From: Cristatella mucedo
Lineage: Eukaryota; Bryozoa; Phylactolaemata; Cristatellidae
Assembly: GCA_009760855.2 (NCBI GenBank)
Contig: WPIO01000012.1
Location: forward strand, 6,507,501-6,571,500
Direction: 5' to 3'
Length of the DNA stretch: 64,000 nt
In this document: one piece after another, positions 44,421 to 54,844 of the stretch
Layout: each line of letters begins with the position of its first letter
How positions within the stretch are numbered: position 1 is the first letter of the stretch
Position numbers and translations under genes: made by a program
Notes under the pieces: generated by a model
What the model was told of the DNA's origin: nothing
The model's database searches: none
Seen by the model: the letters and a program-made list of their open reading frames with translations, nothing else

Positions 44421-45200
44421 CACATTGATGCATGGAGTGAGCTGAAAACAAGGAGCAGCTGTAGTATAGCGTTTCGCAGCATTCGCAGTATCCCGAGAGG
44501 ACAGTAGCTGACTTGATTAATGCATACGGCGCATGAACGTAGACTGGCCTCGCTGCATGAGAGCCAAGTGATCGATGCCCATGCGTTTGCTCAAAATAGC
44601 ACGTGGCAAGTTTTCGGGAGAAGGGGGATAGAAATAACTAAACAACAACAAGGAATCGCTTGTTAAACGCAAGTGTCTCATATAAATCGATAGATTATCG
44701 TAGGCGCAATTAAAAAAGAAATAGTACTGCACACATTTAACCTTAATTTAGAATTATTCATTTTAAGACTCATTCTGACGGTCCTAGCAATTGTTACCAC
44801 TGGCGTGCCAATTGAATCGCTGGTCAAAATTGTATGAGAGAATACTTCTACTCGAGCAGGCTTGCATCCACTCACGAGTATGCTGCCATTTTCAAGTGAG
44901 AGATGTCATACTATATTCACGTTTTCTCAGCTCAGTATTGAAATAGCAGAACAGGTTTTAAATCAGCTTAGCAGGCTCACTAAAAGACGATGTTCAAGTC
45001 AAAACACCGTAGTAGTAAACAACTTTAACCAAACTTAGATCCTTCAGAGAAATACATCTGCACCTATAGAACTAAAGCAGGCATCTATATGCCCAACTCA
45101 GATTACAACTTCAATTGGATTGATATTTAAAGTAAAGTTAAAAACCCGTCTATTCAAAGCAGCATTGCTTTGTGTTGATGTATATAGTTGTGTAGCTTAA

Positions 45201-45220
45201 GTGAGAGAGAGAGCGAGAGA

Positions 45221-45285
<65 letters not shown>
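45201..45285 (+). repeat. (GA)n microsatellite
   Basis: About 85 bases of GA repeats with small interruptions. Bases 45130-45175 just upstream read VKLKTRLFKAALLC, a possible LINE C-terminal scrap. Confidence 0.93.
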
Positions 45286-45288
<3 letters not shown>

Positions 45289-45474
45289 CCGTATTTGTAC
45301 CTTCGTTATATTGATCCTCGTACGTAAAAAATGGAGGCAGCTGAGATGGCACTATAGAACATAGAAGATTGACATACATCAAGCAAACTCTTGAAAGAAA
45401 GACGAGGGTTATACTTTATCTACCGGTAGTAGCAAACATTCTTAAGTCGAATGACGCTAAAACTACTTACTATT

Positions 45475-46365
45475 AATGAGAAAACCAAGTGTGATTCAGA
45501 AATCGGAAAAATTAAAGCTCAAAATCGGCACAGCTAGCATATCTCCTGTTGAATCTGCACGAAATTGAAGTGTCCTGTTCCAAAGTGACCTTTCATTGGA
45601 CGACTACATCAGCTCCATAGTTAAGTCTACTTACTTTCATCTATATAGCATTGTTAACATTTGGGCTTGCTTAGACAGGAATACTGCATCTAAATTAGTC
45701 CGTGTATTTGTGACATCCCGTATCTACCTCTGTAACTCACTGCTTGCTGGTCTAAAGGCTTGTGCAAAGGCTTGTCTGTCATGAGCGTTGCAACTGCCAT
45801 ATCACATCACTGCTCGCCGATCTGCACTGCCTCTCAGTCAAGAAGCACATCGACTTCAAGGTTCAATCACACACTTTTAGGTCCCTTTATTTTCTGGCTC
45901 CAGCCTACCTATAAGATCTCCTACTCCACCAATACAGGCATCGTACCACAAAATCTTCTGAATAAAATTGTTTACTAATACCTCGTGCGAACCTCAAATC
46001 TTTTGAAGACAATGCCCTTTAGTTTTCAGGCTCCCAAATCCTGGAACTCACTTCTGAATAACGGCACGAATCGTCCGACTTAAAGAGATTTAAAAAGAAG
46101 CTAAAATGCATCTATTTATCACAGAATTTAGCGGTTCCCTGAGATTTGTTCTTTCTGTGATTACGTATGCTGAGACTGCATTCTGCCACTAATCATATTT
46201 CCATGTTGACCCTGAGCATGTCACCTCTAACCATGTTATGCCTGTTGGCATTGAGCGAGCTACCACTAACCATTTGATGACGATTCTTCTACAGCAGATG
46301 TAAATTGCCTTGACAGAGATTAAGTCCTGCGAGAGTGCTATACAAATATATGATAATAACACTTT
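45475..46365 (+). mobile_element. LINE-A copy, decayed
   Basis: Starts at the KPSVIQK-type segment (45483) and runs through thumb region and 3' UTR to a variant tail ending GAGAGTGCTATACAAATATA, which is closer to the SINE1 tail than other LINE-A copies are. Several frameshifts. Confidence 0.85.
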
Positions 46366-46671
46366 TTATTATTGATGCTGCGCATGTAACGTCCAGGGCT
46401 TCATTGTTATTCGTCAAGGGTCGGCTGAGACTAGCATAGTTGCGAGCAATGCATTTTCGGCCTAGTACTGTCCGGACGTGGAAGCCGCACATCCCGTTTG
46501 TAACAATGTCAAGTTAGCAAAGTAAACATCCGATCGTCTTTTAATCTAGCTAAGTGTTTAGTTTTAAATCTCTTTTTTCTCTATGCACAGTAGTGGTGGA
46601 AGGAAAATTTAACGTTGTTTTCAAAAAAAGACCTGCTTTGATAGGAATTTATTCGGACCAAAAGCTAGTAA

Positions 46672-46815
46672 CAGAAGTTGGAAACGTCAGCACTGAAAAT
46701 CGGCTATGCCTCTGGTTGTCCCGTTCCAAAGTTACCTGTCACTAGACGGTCACATAAGCTTCAATTCAAGTCTGCCTCATTTCAGCTACGTAACATAGCT
46801 AAACATCGGGCTTTC
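46672..46815 (+). mobile_element. Short LINE-A fragment
   Basis: About 140 bases matching the KIGSASISP...DDHISS...SAYFQL region at strong divergence. Confidence 0.6.
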
Positions 46816-46834
46816 TGCATTTTTGACAGTAGCA

Positions 46835-47060
46835 GCTCAGAACCGGTGAAAAGGATGAGCCATAGTCGGCAGCAGGAGAGTAGTTGTCGTTGCGTAAGAA
46901 TTGTGGAAGCAAGTTCCACAGTCCAGGACCTGCAGAGCCGAGTCCTGTCGGTGCCTGAGCTGTGGCGGTCTCGATCAGGGCTAGAAGCAGAACGCGCAGA
47001 ATCTTTTAGAGTGTTGGTGAAATGTGGCAAGAGTGGTGGTGAAATGCCGTCGAGCTGTTG
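46835..47060 (-). mobile_element. LINE-B C-terminal fragment, antisense
   Basis: GCGTAAGAATTGTGGAAGC and AGTTCCACAGTCCAGGACCT match the reverse complement of 54076-54120 of the LINE-B copy. No tail visible. Confidence 0.7.
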
Positions 47061-47159
47061 ACACGCAGTGAACCACTGCAGTCGCTAGAAAGAGTCACTT
47101 TAAATCCTCACAGGAACAATCCACCGCGCGCGATGTCGGAGCTGCGTCCCGAGTCGACT

Positions 47160-48140
47160 CTCAGCTCAAAGTGCATTCAAGCAACACATCGAGACTGCAA
47201 GTGCGCGCGCGCGCGCGCACACAAAGCTATGGCGCAATGGCACGCTGCTTGGAGGCCGTCGTGGACGTCTTTCGCCGGACCTGCTGCGGAGGCTGCCGCC
47301 AGGGGACTCAAGTGCTTATCTCACTTACGTCGCAGGTACGCGAACGCTAACGATTATGAACTAGAGGAATTTTTTCGCTGCGCCTTCCCGCTTATCTTGA
47401 CTCGACCGATACTGTCCTCTACGGATACTGACTGCTTAACGATTTCGGTTGGCACTTCATTCGGCTACCCTGGCGCTTCTGTCCCAATGTTTACGGTTGA
47501 GCAGAGCCTGCGATCTGGCCGTCGGCGCGTTGCTTTCGTTTGCCAACCGTCCGTTCGTACGACATATGCCCGCAGCCTATGCGCATACTTTGAGGACAAT
47601 CCGCTAGTGCATTAGCAAAGGCGGCTAGCCTGCGCGCGTGCCGTAATCCGGCGAGCTTCGCACGACCCGGCGCCCGTCCGGTCAAGCCTGGCAAGGGTTG
47701 TATTCGACGGACGCAGCGTCCCGCTTCTATGGGTAATCTCTTCGCTTCGCTAACTCGGGTCGTATCTCGCGCCGCCGCCCTTCGAGAGCCAACCGCCGCC
47801 ACGCAGTGGCTCCGCCGCGTTCGAGCGATCGGGAGAGCGCACGCGAAATTGCCGGCTCGCGATAGCCCGCTGCAGCCGACGACGCAGCTGACGCAGCCGC
47901 GATGCCGAGCTGCCCCGCCCCTGTGGGAGGGCGCAGCCGCCGCTCGGCGCGCTTCGCGTCGAGTCGAATGAACGTTGTCGAAAGCCGAAACCCTAGCCCG
48001 CGCCAGGCTGTGCTCGCGCCAGCCTGGCGCGTCTGGCAGGTGCGTCCGGCTGGAGAGCCGCAGCGCCTGCGATGCGAAATCGGCGCGAGCTCTGACGCTC
48101 CGGCGAGCCTAGCCTGCTGGCGGAGTTTGATCTGGCCAAG
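47160..48140. other. GC-rich island without recognised gene
   Basis: CpG-rich, with a short (GC)n run at 47202-47218 and long overlapping frames on both strands that are expected by chance at this composition. One possible coding start is 47237-47335 on the plus strand: ATG in a fair context, 33 codons (MARCLEAVVDVFRRTCCGGC...) and a CAG|GTACGC donor. No homologous family recognised; it could be a promoter island or first exon of an unknown gene. Confidence 0.3.
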
Positions 48141-48439
48141 TTCCTTCAAAAGCCTCTCAACTTCCAACAACAGACCAAATTTGGCATACGATCTATTAGC
48201 TGAGCAAACCTTGTAATCTATTGTCGGAGATAGTCTATGTTGTCCTTCATGATTCTCGAAATCTTATCCTCTACCGTGAGACCAACATCTTGAGAGAGTT
48301 CTCAAGCCTTCGGCGGATTCTTCGCTCAATTTCAACTCCACAATCCACAACTTTTGGCATCTAGTAATGATTTTGGGCACAGGTCTTCTCAAAGTCTTTA
48401 AAATACAATCTCGCAAAAGTGGAGGTCGCAAGAAACGTC

Positions 48440-49362
48440 TTTGAAGTTCACCCGTGGCTCAAGCAGGCTAACCCTCAAAATCAGCTCTGCCAGCATATCT
48501 CCTGTTGAATTTGCACGAAATCTAGGTGTCATGTTCCAAAGTGACCTCTCGTTAGATAACCACATAAGCTCCACAATCAAGTCTGCCTACTTTCAGCTAC
48601 ATAACGTTGCTAAAATTTGGTCTTCTTTAGATAGGGCTACCACATCTAAGCTGGCCCATGCATTTGCGACATCCCGTCTTGACTTCTGCAACTCGCTGCT
48701 AGCTGGTCTACCGGCACGTCAATCAGGTGCTTACAGCAGATAAAAAACTCTGCTGCTAGGCTTGTCTGTCGTGAGCGTCGCAGTTGCCACATCACACCAC
48801 TTCTAGCCGACCTGCACGGGCTACCAGTCAAGTAACGCATTGACTTCAAGGTTTCGTCGCTCACTTTTAGGTCCCTTTGTTCTTTGGCTCCAGCCTAGCT
48901 ATCAGATCTACTCCCCCACCAGGCCAAGCATCGTCCTTACTGCTTTCCGGAATGTAACTGTTCACATATACCTCCTAAAAACCTCAAATCCTTTGGAAAC
49001 CGTGCATTTAGTTCGTTTGCTCCCAAAGCCTGAAACTCACTCTCGACTTGTGTCACGACATCCCCTGACTTGACCACATTTAAAAAGAAACTAAAAACCT
49101 ACCTATTTATGACAGCATTAAGTGGGTCCCTGTGATTCGTCCTTTATGTGCTTATGCGTGCTGACACTGAGTATGCTGCCACTAATTACACTTGCATGCT
49201 GACCTTTGCATATCACCCCTAACCATGTTGTTCATGTAGTTTATCAAGCATGAAACTACACCATTCAATCAATTGTGTTTCCTTTGCAGCAAATTTACAG
49301 CACATAGAAGGAGATTGAATTCTCTGACGGCGCTTTACCAAGTGTATTATTATTATTATTAT
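48440..49362 (+). mobile_element. LINE-A copy, frameshifted
   Basis: Begins at the RLTLKISSASISPVEFARNL segment and ends in a variant stem-loop and (ATT)n at about 49345-49362. Frame broken after about 100 codons. Confidence 0.9.
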
Positions 49363-49364
49363 GC

Positions 49365-50510
49365 AATCTTTTCTTCTGAATGTGTTCTATCTTTCTTAAA
49401 TACGGTGCCAAAATGGAAACAGAGCAAAAAAATTTGAAGTTAAAAATAAAATTTAGGAGACTAACAGCTTCATTTCTTTTTTCAAGGGTTACACCTATGT
49501 CCTCAGACAGTTACTTCTAAAGACCTACAGTGCTGTTCAGTCCACCATTGGTAGCTTTCACAGCCTCCAATCTTGCACTCCACCTTCTTGCAGAGTCACG
49601 TTTGACATTGATGGCTAATACGTTTTTTAGTTCTCCTTATCTCAAAGTTGATTTTGAAAAGAATATGTATGTAATCTCTATCGTTCCAAAAAAGGTAATG
49701 GCAACGAAATCTTGACAAGACATTGACATGAACTCCTGCCAGGTTCAAGCTGTTGCTATCACAGTTTGCCAAAATTGCGTTCTCATTTCTGGACAGTATG
49801 CTCTTTCGGACACCCGAGGAGTGGCCAGACACGACTGCTTTGTTGTCGTAGCACAGGCGATTAAGCCTAGCTTATGTTGTCAAATAGTGTGTCGGTGCTC
49901 AGCCGCGGCACGCTGGCTCACCCTTGACGCGGCGTAGCAGGCCGGGCTCGCCCTTGGGGCGACGCAGCATGTGTGTGGCAGGCAGGATGGGCGAGCGGTC
50001 GGCAATGGCATTGGGAAGGCGGACGGATGGGCGAACGGCCGTGCGCTTGTTGCGCTGCGCGCGCCAGCCGAATACATGGCGGTTGAAACCCTTCCAGTTT
50101 TTCCGTGTCGTCGCGTGCGCGCCGCCAGAGGTCATGGTACAGCTTGGTTTAAGTCTGTAAACATGCTTAACTAGCTCAGCCTGCAATAGTCAAGTCCTCT
50201 GAAACAAGTACTTGCTTGAACTAAGGATTGGTATTCTCAAATGAAAAAGTTGTTAACAAAATGTGCACAATCTCTTATGCTTTTGGCGCCCCCTTGGCCT
50301 TGGCACCCGGGGACACCAGTCCCCCAGCCCCTTTACTGCACTTCTGGGTATATAAGCAACTGGAAATTGCTCGCCATATTTGGAGGAGAAATCCGGAAAA
50401 GATAGAAACATGATGCCTCTTCGTGTTCTTATCAGAAAATGTACAATAATCACTACCCGCAGATTCGTGAAAGTTAGAAAACCATAGAACATAATTTACT
50501 AACTGAGCGC
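49365..50510. other. No recognised gene
   Basis: Includes a GC-rich patch at 49900-50130 with overlapping frames on both strands and nothing identifiable. Confidence 0.4.
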
Positions 50511-50514
50511 TATG

Positions 50515-50690
50515 CCAAGGCCAAAATCCTGGTTTGGCATTGGGGTAAAGGTGCTTGTAACCTTGACCAAGGCTAAGGTGCTCGCCTTAGACGACCGTGG
50601 TCGTGGGCTCGAGCCCTGCGGTATTTGGGAAGCGCCTGGATAGAGATTAGGTTCTGTTCGGGTGCTATGCATATATATATATATATACAC
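50515..50690 (+). mobile_element. SINE1 copy, near-complete
   Basis: Head with GGCTAAGGTGCTCGCCTTAG and B-box GTCGTGGGCTCGAGCCCTGC, body GGAAGCGCCTGGATAGAGAT and tail TTCGGGTGCTATGCATATAT with (TA)n. Best SINE1 copy in the window. Confidence 0.87.
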
Positions 50691-50703
50691 TACTATATAG
50701 TAC

Positions 50704-50783
50704 TATGCCATTGAGCCTCTTATTCTATACTTAAAGCCCTTACAACCTAGCCTAGAGTCCTTTATATATAAATGTATATGTAA

Positions 50784-50870
<87 letters not shown>

Positions 50871-50957
50871 CACACATATATATATATATATATATATAAA
50901 GTACTCTGGACTAGGCTGTAAGGGCTTTAAATATAGAATAAGTGGCTCAAAGGCATA
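50704..50957 (+). repeat. Foldback element: 65-bp inverted arms around a CA/TA microsatellite
   Basis: Left arm 50704-50772 begins TATGCCATTGAGCCTCTTAT; the reverse complement of the right arm (about 50890-50957) begins TATGCCTTTGAGCCACTTAT and stays collinear through CTTAAAGCCCTTACA and TTTATATATA. The loop is a (CA)n tract with flanking (TA)n. MITE-like or palindromic; family unknown. Confidence 0.85.
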
Positions 50958-50959
50958 CT

Positions 50960-52025
50960 AATGTCCAGTTATCAGCTGCTTCTCTTCCTATATCGGATAT
51001 ATGTAGATTATTAGTGGAAAGTTTGACCGACTTTGAAAATAGAAAATTGGCCATGCGATTGCCAATTTTTGGATTGCAAAGCTGAACGGTGCTTGCAAAT
51101 AGTACTCGCAAGGTATCGTGACATTAAAGAGTGGAACCATTGAGCTGAAATTTCTCTTCAAGCCAGGCCCCATCGCTTGAAAGCCGAAACAAAGCTATGG
51201 GCCAGCGACCACCAACTCCAAGCTTGACCTACTAAAAACTCATCTGTAACATCGGACGTCCGTGTCAGTTTCTGGTGAAAGAGTTCCGCAACGCGTTAAC
51301 GTCACGTCGGCGGCGGTATCGCACGGCACGCAAGCGCCGTCGGCCTGCTCGCCGACGCGAGAATGGTATTGCCTTCTGATAGATCCCTCAACGGTACTGT
51401 GTCAAAATATCAGCTCCGCCGCAACTCTTATTCCGGCGTTCGCGTTATTTGATATTCAGAATTGCACTGTCGCGCGTATTGCGAGCTCGCGGATCGCCTA
51501 TGCAGACGCCAGTACGCCTACAGGCGGCCATCCATTGTGCCTACGCAGGCGTCAAGTGCAAGCTTAGGGTAGAGCACAGGGGAAGCCCGGTATTCACTGT
51601 TTACGGCGTATTCCGCTCTTGCCATTCATGTTATTAAGAGGCTAACGTTTCACTGCTCTCGCCGCGCTGTTCATACTCAATTTCGCTCCATGACTGCCGG
51701 TCGCCTCGAGGCACAGCCTCCCGAATTTCCCTGCAGTGGGAATGTAACGTGGCGACGCCGGATGACGCTCTTTTGAAGGCAAGTTGCTAGTCACCATTTT
51801 TCTGCTTATCATGTTGCATTACATAATTTCAGGTGAAAAGCACGCGCGTCAGGCAGAAAATTTGGTTGCACACGCCGATGTGCACTATTTTCAAAGATTA
51901 AACGACCTGGAACTTTGTAACTAAGCCGGACTCTTTTGTGAAGACTGAGCCACGGGTCTGTTCCGGTTCTCAGCCGTTGACTCGAACTTTGGGCAAAACA
52001 ACACTGGGGCTGTGCTCGTAACGCC
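50960..52025. other. No recognised gene
   Basis: Contains a CpG-richer stretch at 51270-51780 with a 101-codon plus frame (51262-51567) lacking recognisable motifs. Confidence 0.4.
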
Positions 52026-52029
52026 TACG

Positions 52030-54395
52030 TACAGGGCAATGTCAAATTTGCCAAACGACGTAACTTACAAAGCATTCACGTGGACAAGTTTTTGAAATCT
52101 GTTTGTGATGCAGGTCTTCTTGATCTGCTTCCAGACTCGCCCGGCAACCTCGATACCCTCACTGATGCGATGAACATGACAATCAGGAGTGCTCTTGACA
52201 AGCATGCTCCCGTTCGCTCTATACATGTTCATAGTCATGGAGACTCCTTTAAATTTACAAAAAACTCCTTAAGATGCGCCGGGTTAAGCGCAGGCTAGAA
52301 CGTCGTTTCAAGAAATCGGGGTCTGAGGCAGATCTAGTCAATTTAAAAAACTTCCTTCGAGTTTACAACCGAAAGGTTAAAAAACCAGGGCTTCTTTTTC
52401 ATTAGAAAGCTGAATTCCTGCCAGTCGGACACTAAACAGATTTATAAGACAGTAAACCATTTACTGGCCAATGCTGTCAGGTCTGACTCCCCAGATATTA
52501 AGGACTCAGCCAAAAAGTTTTCAGCCTTTTTTACTGAAAAAATTGTGCACATTCATGCCTCCATTAAGCCCCCTCCGACCAAAGCAATCGCCGTTCCTCA
52601 ACCTGTGACCTTCCTTAAAAGGTTCTCTAACGTTTCTGCAAGCGATGTGGCTGCCTTAATAAGGTCTAGCAAAAAGAGCTCGTCTCCTGAAGACCCCATA
52701 CCTTCATCTCTGTGGTCTTCACTAGCAGACCAACTTAGCCCTGCCATAACCAAGATTTTTAATGCTTCAATGGGAAGAGGGGTCGTCCCTAAGTCCTTCA
52801 AATCGGCAATCGTTAGACCTATTCTTAAAAAGCCTGGATTAGACACAGAGGTCCTAGCAAACTATCGTCCAGTTTCCCTTCTTCCGTTCTTATAGAAAAT
52901 TCTTGAAAAAATTGTTGCTAAGCAGCTGGTTGAACATATTAAAAATAATGGAATGTCAGAAACATTTCAATCAGGGTTCAAGAGGCAGCACTCCACTGAA
53001 ACTGCTCTCCTCCGTGTTAACAATGACATTCTACATGGCAACGACGACGGGAATGTCACTGCCCTAGCTCTGCTAGATCTGTCTGCTGCCTTCGACACCA
53101 TTGATCACGAAGTTCTGCTTGAACGACTGAGAAAAACGATCGGTCTGGCAGACGAAGTACTGGCGTGGTTTAAATCCTACTTGTCTGATCGTGTTCAATC
53201 CTTGTCGTGTGGGGGTCAGGTCTCAGACATGAGAAGGGTCACCTGTGGAGTCCCTCAAGGGTCTGTACTTGGTCCCTTACTGTTCTCCATTTATACGCAA
53301 CCTCTGGGAAAAGTGATTAAGGCCCATGGAATAGGATATCACTTCTATGCTGACGATACTCAGTTGTATTTGTCATTCAAACCATCGGAATCTGCTGCGG
53401 CAACAGAGAAACTCAATGCTTGCCTTGCCGATATTAGATCCTGGATGTCGGAAAACTTCCTGAAATTAAATGATGATAAAACCGAACTGCTGCTCACAGG
53501 ACACCCTAAGCGTGTGGCTGGATTAAAAGGCTTTGCCTTTCTAATAGGTGATGCTATTGTGCGGCCATCACCACGTGCTCGAAATTTAGGTGTGTTTGAC
53601 AGCTACCTCAATTTCAAAAGCTTCATTCAGAAGACTGCCTCTACAGCTACCCATCACATCCGATCCCTGTCCAAGATTAGGAGCTGTCTCCCACAGTGAC
53701 TTGTAAAAAATTTAACTAGCTCTTTAGTTCTGTCTCGGCTTGATTATTGTAATTCCCTTTTGGTTGGGCTGCCAAAGAAAGCTATTATGCCACTACAGTG
53801 GACAATGAATATGGCTGCAAGGCTGGTCTTCAAGTCCCAGCGGTTTGAGTACGTGTCTCCTTTGCTGAAAAAGCTAGGATGGTTGCCGGTTGAGCAAAGG
53901 ATACAGAGAAAAGTTCTTACGCTGACCCACAAGGCCCGCCACGGCTTGGCTCCTTCATACCTAGCTGAGCTGCTGCATCAGTTTCAGCGTGTTCGCGCCC
54001 TGAGGTCCTGTGTGGACAATAAATTAGCTGTCCCATTCCTCCGCTTAAAGACAGTTGGCGACAGAAGCTTTGGCTCTGCAGGTCCTAGACTGTGGAACTC
54101 GCTTCCACAATTCTTACGCAACGATAACTACTCTCCTACTGCCGACTATGGCACATCCTTTTCAGCGGTCCTGAGCTGCTACTTCTATGCTACTCACTAC
54201 CTCAACTGCTCTCCTGACTCTGCTATGTTTCCCACTTTCTCTTTGTTGCGTGAGACGAGGTCTGTTGGCTACTGAATGCGTACCGAAAGCTGCCTAGGCT
54301 GTGAGTGCGCTATACAAAATTCTCCTGCGTAACACCCACACGGTCTTTATGACTTTGTGGAGTTACAGACGGAGATACATTACATTACATTACTT
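52030..54395 (+). mobile_element. LINE-B, longest copy, L2/CR1-type
   Basis: Begins in the endonuclease-RT linker (HVDKFLKSVCDAGLLDLLPD at about 52077) and runs to a (TTACA)n tail at 54377-54395. The RT frame covers about 52545-54120 with two in-frame stops (about 52893 and 53697); before 52400 it is frameshifted. Motifs: [72 protein letters not shown] and WLPVEQRIQRKVLTLTHKAR. The 3' UTR (54125-54395) is the segment repeated at 2890, 3270, 13829 and 35107. Inactive but little decayed. Confidence 0.93.
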
Positions 54396-54659
54396 GCGGT
54401 TTTTATCGAAAGATGTCTGCCGTACCCCCCCTCCGAGTTCTGTTTCCTCCTCTTCCAAAAATCAGCAAGAGCACGTTGAAAATGCCGACTTCATGTTCTG
54501 TATCCGTACGCAACAACGCCTAATCATTTGTTGAATGTATTTCGCGTCGAATTTATGCATCACATTTCCGAATAGAACCCTTTCTATCCTTGTCTATAAG
54601 CATTTAGTTGGACGTTTACTTTAGTCTGCGACAAGTTTTTTAAATGAGGTCATTCATCC

Positions 54660-54840
54660 ATTAAAAATAGCCGATTCAACAGCCTCTTTTGTATAATGAC
54701 AGAAAAACCTTCACGGCTATCATTATCGTTTGCAGCGGCAATAAAGGATCGCCCATCGCAGGATTCGAACCCAGGACCTCGGTACCCGAGGTTGTGAAAA
54801 GCAATCGCCTTACTTAGTGTGCTCTCACGGCTCACCACAT
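54660..54840 (-). mobile_element. SINE2 copy, antisense
   Basis: On the minus strand: B-box GGTTCGAATCCTGCGATGGG, GCGATCCTTTATTGCCGCTG, TGATAGCCGTGAAGG and the GAGGCTGTTGAATCGGCT tail. Confidence 0.85.
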
Positions 54841-54844
54841 ATAT

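Noticed and set aside
47727-48170. 147-codon minus-strand frame in the GC-rich island
   Set aside because: Arg/Ala-rich composition is as expected for GC-rich noncoding DNA and it overlaps equally long frames on the plus strand.
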